The notes under the pieces: generated by a model | Told to the model about the DNA's origin: nothing | Seen by the model: the letters and a program-made list of their open reading frames with translations, nothing else | The model's database searches: none | Part shown: positions 7,201 through 11,531 of the stretch, piece after piece | How positions within the stretch are numbered: position 1 is the first letter of the stretch | Layout: each line of letters begins with the position of its first letter | Source of the DNA: Oscillospiraceae bacterium | GTDB lineage: Bacteria; Bacillota; Clostridia; Oscillospirales; Oscillospiraceae | Assembly: GCA_016297855.1 (NCBI GenBank) | Contig: JAEDFW010000056.1 | Span: 1-11,531 of the forward strand | Reading direction: 5' to 3' | Length of the DNA stretch: 11,531 nucleotides | Position numbers and translations under genes: made by a program

Positions 7201-8808
7201 TCCACGCCCGGAGTATCACTCATCTCGCCGCCGCCGCACCACGATATCTATTCGATTGAGGATCTCGCACAGCTCATCTACGATCTCAAGTGCGCGAACA
7301 AAAATGCCGATATTTCCGTCAAGCTGGTCAGCGAAGCCGGCGTCGGCACCATTGCCTCGGGCGTGGCCAAGGCCGGCGCGCAGACGGTTCTCATCTCCGG
7401 CTATGACGGCGGCACGGGCGCAGCGCCCAGAAGCTCGATCTATAACGCCGGGCTTCCGTGGGAGCTGGGTGTCGCCGAGGCGCATCAGACGCTCATCGCC
7501 AACGGCCTGCGTTCACGCGTGCGGCTGGAGGCCGACGGCAAGCTCATGACCGGGCGCGACGTGGCTGTGGCGTGTATCCTCGGCGCGGAGGAGTTTGGCT
7601 TTGCCACGGCTCCGCTGGTGAGCCTCGGGTGCGTGATGATGCGCGTGTGCAATCTTGATACCTGCCCCATGGGTATTGCGACGCAGCGCCCGGAACTGCG
7701 GAAAAATTTCCGGGGAAAACCGGAATATGTCGTGAATTTCATGACGTTTGTGGCGCGTGAGCTGCGCGAAATCATGGCAAAGCTCGGCGTACGCACCGTT
7801 GACGAACTGGTAGGCCGGACAGGCTTTTTGCAGGTGCTGCCGCACCAGATCACCGAGCGAGCAGCAATGGTGGACGTGTCGTCCATTCTTGCCAATCCTC
7901 CCGCCGGGCCGCGGCACTTTATCGCGGCGGACAAATACGATTTTGAGCTGGAAAAGACAGCAGATGCGCGCGTTTTGATGAAGCTTCTGCCGAAAACGGG
8001 CAAACCTGCCAAGCAAAAGCAGTGTGCGCTGGACATCACCTGTACTGACCGCGCGTTCGGCACGCTTTTCGGTGCCGAGCTGACGCGCCGCTATGGCGAT
8101 ACACTGGAGGAAGATACCTTCGTGGCCCAGTGCCGCGGCGGCGCCGGCCAGTCATTCGGCGCATTCATCCCGAAGGGACTGACGCTCCGGCTCGAGGGCG
8201 ACAGCAACGACTACTTCGGCAAGGGACTGTCCGGCGGCAAGCTGGCCGTGTATCCCGACCGCAACAGCCGCTTTGAAGCGTCTGACAACGTCATCATCGG
8301 CAATGTAGCCCTCTACGGCGCAACGGGCGGCAAGGCGTTCATCTGCGGCGCTGCGGGTGAGCGTTTCTGCGTGCGCAATTCCGGCGCGCTGGCGGTCGTC
8401 GAGGGCGTAGGCGAACACGGCTGCGAGTATATGACGGGCGGCACGGTCGTGGTGCTTGGCCCGACCGGCGCGAACTTCGCTGCCGGCATGTCGGGCGGTA
8501 TCGCGTATGTCCTTGACCCGGAGCACAATCTCTACCAGCGGGTCAACAAGGAGCTTGTGAGCATCGAACGCATCACGCTCAAACAGGACGCTGCTGCGCT
8601 CAAGGCCATTCTCAGTGAGCATGTGCGTGAGACGGGTTCAAAGAAAGCGCGCGAGCTCCTGATGGATTTTGACGCGCAACTCGGCAATTTCAAGAAAATC
8701 GTTCCGCGCGACTACAGTCACATGCTGGGTCTGATCGCGGAGTTTGAGGCAAAGGGCCTGCCCCGCGCGGATGCGGAGCTGGAAGCATTTTTGAAAAGGG
8801 GTGAGTGA
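4291..8808 (+). CDS. gltB: glutamate synthase (NADPH) large subunit
   Basis: The 1505-residue large (alpha) subunit of glutamate synthase, EC 1.4.1.13. It hydrolyses glutamine and channels the ammonia to 2-oxoglutarate bound at an FMN site, making glutamate in the cytoplasm. The length is normal for bacterial enzymes. A 17-residue propeptide precedes Cys18 of the DACGIG motif, the expected N-terminal nucleophile after cleavage. The type II glutamine amidotransferase domain (about 18-415) carries HSRFSTNT (from 221) and NGEIN (244-248). The central domain starts near 460. The FMN domain includes KTGAMSYGS (from 871), SGYDGGTGAA (from 1036) and the 3Fe-4S cysteines Cys1114, Cys1120 and Cys1125. 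The GXGXG beta-helix domain covers about 1281-1410. The ATG at 4291 is chosen because AGGAGGG (4278-4284) lies six bases upstream; the open frame extends 22 codons further but without a ribosome binding site. It is followed by gltD after a single base. In Bacillus nomenclature this subunit is called GltA. Confidence 0.97.
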   Translation: MQEHRNYYLDPNAEHDACGIGAIVNISGEKTHETVNRALCIVEKLQHRTGKDADGTTGDGVGILLQLCHDFFVRAAEEAGAQLGQAGDYGVAMMFLPTDALMCSRSRKLLEMILSKEGMKTLFWREVPTRPEVLGEKARACMPHIMQCFIQRPAHVQPGLDFDRLLYIARREYEQSVSDTYVCSMSSRSIVYKGLFLVDQLRKFYPDLESPQYASALALVHSRFSTNTTPSWKRAHPNRLILHNGEINTIRGNIDRMLAREETMASPSLEKDLDKVFPVVNPDGSDSAMLDNTLEFLMFSGIPLPKAVMMTIPEPWSRDKNMSRPVRDMYHYYATMMEPWDGPAALLFSDGEQVGAILDRNGLRPARYYITDDGYCILSSEVGVLDIPPERVVRKARLQPGKMLLIDTAAGAVYEDAELKRRYAMENPYGEWLDQELISLSEIPLPNCRVPEFSQAERNKLNKVFGYTNDDIMNSILPMAQNAVEPTAAMGADIPLAVLSEKHQPLFYYFKQMFAQVTNPPIDSLREQIVTDTSIYVGSDGNLLQDLPENCRVLQINNPVLTSRDLMKIQALSMPGLKAAKLSLLYYKNSSLALALDRLFVACDKAFRAGANIIILSDRGVDENHIAIPSLLAVSGLQQYLVKTKKHTAISLILESAEPRDVHHFAALFGFGASAINPYLAQECISELVSNGTLNKDYYAAVDAYDKAILDGVVRIASKMGISSIQSYQGAKIFEAVGISREVVDKYFTNTTSRIGGIGLKEINEAVVWRHDRAFDPMDLTPELSIDSSGFHKLRSGPDMEDHMYNPLTILTLQKAVQTGDFELFRKYSALVDDETLPHTLRGLLGFRFDPKKEIPLDEVEPVSEIVKRFKTGAMSYGSISEEAHKCLAAAMNQLGGKSNSGEGGEQPERLGTDLNSAIKQVASGRFGVTSEYLVSAKEIQIKMAQGAKPGEGGHLPGSKTWPWIARTRHSTPGVSLISPPPHHDIYSIEDLAQLIYDLKCANKNADISVKLVSEAGVGTIASGVAKAGAQTVLISGYDGGTGAAPRSSIYNAGLPWELGVAEAHQTLIANGLRSRVRLEADGKLMTGRDVAVACILGAEEFGFATAPLVSLGCVMMRVCNLDTCPMGIATQRPELRKNFRGKPEYVVNFMTFVARELREIMAKLGVRTVDELVGRTGFLQVLPHQITERAAMVDVSSILANPPAGPRHFIAADKYDFELEKTADARVLMKLLPKTGKPAKQKQCALDITCTDRAFGTLFGAELTRRYGDTLEEDTFVAQCRGGAGQSFGAFIPKGLTLRLEGDSNDYFGKGLSGGKLAVYPDRNSRFEASDNVIIGNVALYGATGGKAFICGAAGERFCVRNSGALAVVEGVGEHGCEYMTGGTVVVLGPTGANFAAGMSGGIAYVLDPEHNLYQRVNKELVSIERITLKQDAAALKAILSEHVRETGSKKARELLMDFDAQLGNFKKIVPRDYSHMLGLIAEFEAKGLPRADAELEAFLKRGE
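8795..8804 (+). promoter_or_regulatory. gltD ribosome binding site inside the gltB end
   Basis: AAAGGGGTGA matches 8 of 10 bases of the full anti-16S complement AAGGAGGTGA. It lies within the last codons of gltB, five bases before the ATG at 8810. It decides the gltD start: the in-frame GTG at 8801 falls within this site and has no ribosome binding site of its own. Ribosomes finishing gltB at the TGA (8806-8808) are placed to restart on gltD. Confidence 0.65.
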
Positions 8809-8809
8809 G

Positions 8810-10144
8810 ATGGGCAAGGCAACCGGTTTTATGGACTACGCGCGCATGGAGCTGCCGCGCCGCGACCCGTCTGAGCGGGTAAAGGACTACGGGCCGCTGG
8901 AAAAGGCAGTCTCGGACAAAAACCGCCGCCGCCAGAGCGGGCGCTGCATGGACTGCGGCGTGCCGTTCTGTCAGGCAGGCGTGAAATTCGAAGGGCAGTA
9001 TCTCGGCTGCCCGCTGCACAATCTGATCCCCGAATGGAACGATCTTCTCTACAGCGGCAATTACCCGGCGGCGCTGGCCAGACTGCTGAAAACCAACTGT
9101 TTCCCGGAGTTTACTGGGCGGGTCTGCCCAGCGCTCTGCGAACGGGCATGTACCTGTGGGATGATCGGGCAGAGCGTCACCATCCACGATAACGAACGGG
9201 ACATCATTGACTACGCGTTTGACAACGATCTGATGCAGCCGGTCCTGCCCGCAGCGCATTCGGGCAAGACCGTTGCCGTGGTCGGCTCAGGTCCGGCCGG
9301 TCTCGCGGCGGCGTATTATCTCAACCGCCGCGGCCATCAGGTCACGGTCTTTGAGCGCGACAGCGTGCCCGGCGGGCTTCTCAGCTACGGCATCGCACCC
9401 ATGAAGCTGCCGCAGGCCGTGGTCGAGCGGCGTGTGCGGCTGATGCAGGAGGAAGGTGTGAACTTTCAGACCAACTGCGATATTGGCCGTGATGTGAGTG
9501 AGACACTTCTGCAGGGGTTCGATCTTGTGATTTTCGCCTGCGGCGCGCAGAAGCCGCGTATGCTCTCATGGCCCACGCAGGCAAAAAGCGGCGTTTCTTA
9601 CGCGCTGGATTTTCTGAAAGCCGCGAGCGAGGCGCGCATGGCCGGCGTGCAGAGCGAAATCTTCGCCGGCGAGAAATCGGTCGTGATTGTCGGTGCAGGC
9701 GACAGCGCCAGCGACTGCGTAGCGATCTGTCTGCGTCAGGGCTGCCGGCAGATGCAGCAGCTCATCCGCCGTCCTGCCTCGAGCTATTCTGCCACGCTTG
9801 ACTACGCGCATGAGGAGTCGCAGGCTGTGCTCGGCCGCGACATCCGGCGGTATGAAACGCAGATCGCCGATCTTGTCTGCGATGAAGCAGGCAATCTCAC
9901 CGCCGTGAAAACAACGCAGGGCGAGACGATCGAGGCGCAGCTTCTTATCGTCGCTTCGGGCTTTTCTGGCTGTGAGGACTATGCCGGCGCAGCGTATGCG
10001 CGCCTTGCGGCTGCGGGCGTACCGGTTTTGCAGGCAGGCGATATGGCAACGGGCGCGAGTCTGGTCGTGCATGCCATCGCCGGCGGCAAAAAAGCCGCCG
10101 CCGAGGCGGATAAGCTGTTGATGGGCTATACAAATATCCTGTGA
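8810..10144 (+). CDS. gltD: glutamate synthase small subunit, compact form
   Basis: The 444-residue small (beta) subunit. It oxidises NADPH at FAD and passes electrons through iron-sulfur clusters to the large subunit. The N-terminal cluster region has RCMDCGVPFC (Cys46, Cys49, Cys54), GCPLHNLIPEWN (Cys67) and FTGRVCPALCERAC (Cys106, Cys110, Cys114). The FAD-binding Rossmann motif GSGPAG is at 159-164, and the NADPH-binding motif reads GAGDSASDC (from 295) where GGGDTGxDC is usual. The C-terminal flavin motif GDMATGASLVVHAI is intact, and the protein ends LMGYTNIL, typical of clostridial GltD. It is shorter than the usual 470-495 residues: the tryptophan-rich NPWPEWP stretch after the NADPH motif, a later insertion, and the strand before GDM are reduced or missing. 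The start is the ATG at 8810, one base after the gltB stop. Related subunits of other ferredoxin or NADPH oxidoreductases share this fold, but the gltB partner makes the assignment firm. Confidence 0.95.
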   Translation: MGKATGFMDYARMELPRRDPSERVKDYGPLEKAVSDKNRRRQSGRCMDCGVPFCQAGVKFEGQYLGCPLHNLIPEWNDLLYSGNYPAALARLLKTNCFPEFTGRVCPALCERACTCGMIGQSVTIHDNERDIIDYAFDNDLMQPVLPAAHSGKTVAVVGSGPAGLAAAYYLNRRGHQVTVFERDSVPGGLLSYGIAPMKLPQAVVERRVRLMQEEGVNFQTNCDIGRDVSETLLQGFDLVIFACGAQKPRMLSWPTQAKSGVSYALDFLKAASEARMAGVQSEIFAGEKSVVIVGAGDSASDCVAICLRQGCRQMQQLIRRPASSYSATLDYAHEESQAVLGRDIRRYETQIADLVCDEAGNLTAVKTTQGETIEAQLLIVASGFSGCEDYAGAAYARLAAAGVPVLQAGDMATGASLVVHAIAGGKKAAAEADKLLMGYTNIL

Positions 10145-10145
10145 T

Positions 10146-10182
10146 AAAACCGCGCCCAACCCTGTGGTTGGGCGCGGTTTTT
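10146..10182. terminator. bidirectional intrinsic terminator between gltD and the membrane protein gene
   Basis: A perfect 16-pair stem (10146-10161 with 10166-10181) closes a CTGT loop. The right arm ends in a run of five T, and the left arm starts with four A, so the minus strand also reads as a stem followed by T. It begins one base after the gltD stop codon and lies five bases past the stop of the convergent gene. It should therefore end transcription from both sides. Confidence 0.93.
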
Positions 10183-10187
10183 GTGCT

Positions 10188-10553
10188 TCAATGCAATAAA
10201 TAACTGATTCCAAGCAGAAGGTACAGCGGGCCGAAGCAATAGGCCATGAACATCTCGCGGTGCGGTACCTTCTTCGTCAGACAATCCGTAAGAATCATGA
10301 TCTCGCAGAAATACGCCATCGCACCGAGAAAATACGCGGCTGCCTTGCAGATATTTGCGCTCGGTACATGCAGCATCGACACAACAAACAGTACCGCCGC
10401 CAGCAGCACGGCGCCGTTGCGCAGCAGCAAGATCCAATGCTCCAGCTTTTTGTGCCGGCTGTGGGTGATCAGCGCCTCTTCGCTGAGTCCCTCATGCAGA
10501 TCATGCAGGACTTCTTCCACTTCCTGCAGAACGTCATCCATGTCGTGCGGCAT
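10188..10553 (-). CDS. small three-helix membrane protein of unknown function
   Basis: A 121-residue protein that I do not recognise. Residues 1-40 are polar, acidic and heptad-like (MDDVLQEVEEVLHDLHEGL), ending in a His/Lys-rich turn (HSRHKKLEHW). Three hydrophobic segments follow: about 41-63, 69-92 and 101-120. The middle one contains a buried Glu84 and ends at Asp90, and the loop after it (TKKVPHRE) is basic. There is no signal peptide, so the acidic head and basic loop are probably cytoplasmic, by the positive-inside rule. The ATG at 10553 is supported by GGGAGGA on the minus strand (10566-10560), seven bases upstream. The gene starts 28 bases after the kinase stop on the same strand, so the two are probably co-transcribed, and it converges with gltD across a shared terminator. 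The coding call is well supported by the ribosome binding site, composition and clean gene boundaries; the function is unknown. Confidence 0.8.
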   Translation of the reverse strand: MPHDMDDVLQEVEEVLHDLHEGLSEEALITHSRHKKLEHWILLLRNGAVLLAAVLFVVSMLHVPSANICKAAAYFLGAMAYFCEIMILTDCLTKKVPHREMFMAYCFGPLYLLLGISYLLH

Positions 10554-10581
10554 GGCGTATCCTCCCGTCTCTGCCTGTTTT

Positions 10582-11531
10582 TCAGATTTTTTTCAGAACC
10601 TCCTCCAGTGCGAAGACACTGGAGATGCCGCCGGGCCGCGTAGTGGAAAGGCCCGCGCTTATGCAGGCAAAGCGCGTGATCTCGCGCAGTTCCTCATCCG
10701 TCAGTTCTTCGGGCGCCTTGCCGGCCTGCAGCAGCTTCCAAACGGCAGAGCCGCCGAAGATATCACCGGCACCCGTGGTGTCGATGGTGTGAAGCCCCGT
10801 CATGCCCGGCACTGTTCCGCAGGCAGTTTTGTTTTTGAACAGGCAACCGTCCTTGCCCATCGTGAGAAAGACCAGCTTCACACCGAAATCCGTCAGGATT
10901 TTCTCTGCCGCAGCTGCAAAACTGAGACCCGGGAAGAGAAACTGGACTTCCTCGTCGCTGATCTTCACCACGTCGGCCTGATGAAGGCCCCAGAGCATCT
11001 GCTCTTTTGCCTGTGAAAGATCGTTCCACAGCGGCTTGCGCAAATTCGGGTCGAAGGTGATCATCTTTCCGTGTTCCTTGGCGTAGGCAACGGCAAACTG
11101 TGTGGCACTGCGCGCCGGTTCGTCGGTAAGAGAGAGCGTGCCGAAGTGCAGAACGCGCGTATCGTCGATCAGCGCCGTGTCAATATCGTCTTTGCAGAGC
11201 CGGGTGTCCGCACCGGGCTTACGCGAGAACGAGAATTCACGGTTGCCCGTTTCGTCGAATGTGACAAACGCAAGCGTGGTGAAGGTATCGCCGCTGACCT
11301 GAACGCCGCGCGCGTCGATACCGGCCTTTTCCAGCGTGCCTGTGAGCATCCGCCCGAACGCGTCGTCGCCGACCTTGGAAATGAACGCAGTCTTCGCGCC
11401 GAATTTCTGCAGCGCGGCCAGAAAATTCGCCGGTGCGCCGCCGGGATGTGCGGCCATGGTGGGGTAGCCATCACCGTCCGTGGACAGGCAGGCAAAATCG
11501 ATCAGAAGTTCGCCGATGGCAAGTACGTCAA
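10582..11531 (-). CDS. scrK: PfkB-family fructokinase (5' end beyond the window)
   Basis: A sugar kinase of the PfkB/ribokinase family, most like bacterial fructokinase (EC 2.7.1.4), which phosphorylates fructose to fructose 6-phosphate with ATP. The reading frame stays open to the right edge: 315 residues are visible, beginning DVLAIGELLIDF, so probably only two to five N-terminal residues are missing. The family signatures are present: the GGAPANF sugar-binding motif followed by KVGDDAFG, the FDPNLR motif characteristic of fructokinases, and the DTTGAGDIFGG motif holding the catalytic Asp (codon at 10764-10762) and the anion hole. An internal ATG at 11457 is not the start, because conserved family sequence continues upstream of it. 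Its promoter lies outside the window. The small membrane protein gene follows 28 bases downstream. A related substrate (another ketohexose or a keto-deoxy sugar) cannot be excluded, so the gene symbol is tentative. Confidence 0.88.
   Translation of the reverse strand, partial: DVLAIGELLIDFACLSTDGDGYPTMAAHPGGAPANFLAALQKFGAKTAFISKVGDDAFGRMLTGTLEKAGIDARGVQVSGDTFTTLAFVTFDETGNREFSFSRKPGADTRLCKDDIDTALIDDTRVLHFGTLSLTDEPARSATQFAVAYAKEHGKMITFDPNLRKPLWNDLSQAKEQMLWGLHQADVVKISDEEVQFLFPGLSFAAAAEKILTDFGVKLVFLTMGKDGCLFKNKTACGTVPGMTGLHTIDTTGAGDIFGGSAVWKLLQAGKAPEELTDEELREITRFACISAGLSTTRPGGISSVFALEEVLKKI

Noticed and set aside
10081..10100. A GC stem with an A6 loop near the end of gltD, considered as a slippage or frameshift site.
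   Set aside because: The A6 run encodes Lys-Lys in frame but does not form a standard in-frame slippery heptamer with a downstream structure. The stem comes from simple Gly/Ala codons, and the protein C-terminus beyond it is normal.

Overview
This window (about 58% GC by eye) looks like an ordinary chromosomal segment of a Gram-positive member of the Clostridia, most likely in or near the Oscillospiraceae. The reasons are strong AGGAGG-type ribosome binding sites, clear vegetative-type promoters, a DUF4317 protein (a family typical of Clostridia), and glutamate synthase and fructokinase sequences of clostridial type. The genus cannot be named from the sequence alone. I see no mobile element, CRISPR array, tRNA or rRNA.

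Layout. Positions 1-166 are a divergent intergenic region: a minus-strand gene starts just inside the left edge (only its start codon and ribosome binding site are visible), and a plus-strand promoter drives a DUF4317 gene (167-1312). A short palindrome and a well-formed promoter then lead into a large lipoprotein gene (1388-3880). Its product joins a PstS-like solute-binding domain to a C-terminal half that looks like two copies of a DUF4163/DUF3298-type module. A strong hairpin follows, then about 340 bp without a credible gene. Next is a good promoter with an operator-like repeat and an 80-nt leader, then gltB (4291-8808) and gltD (8810-10144), which form a tightly coupled glutamate synthase operon. 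A near-perfect bidirectional terminator (10146-10182) separates gltD from a convergent minus-strand pair: a PfkB-family fructokinase (cut by the right edge) followed by a small three-helix membrane protein of unknown function.

Function. gltBD encodes the two subunits of NADPH-dependent glutamate synthase, which makes glutamate from glutamine and 2-oxoglutarate. The kinase feeds fructose into glycolysis. The DUF4317 protein, the composite lipoprotein and the small membrane protein have no assigned role; the lipoprotein has no ABC permease or ATPase genes beside it.

I found no clear-cut new multi-gene system. The best candidates for a second look are the architecture of the composite lipoprotein, the compact GltD, the regulatory region upstream of gltB, and the kinase-linked membrane protein.
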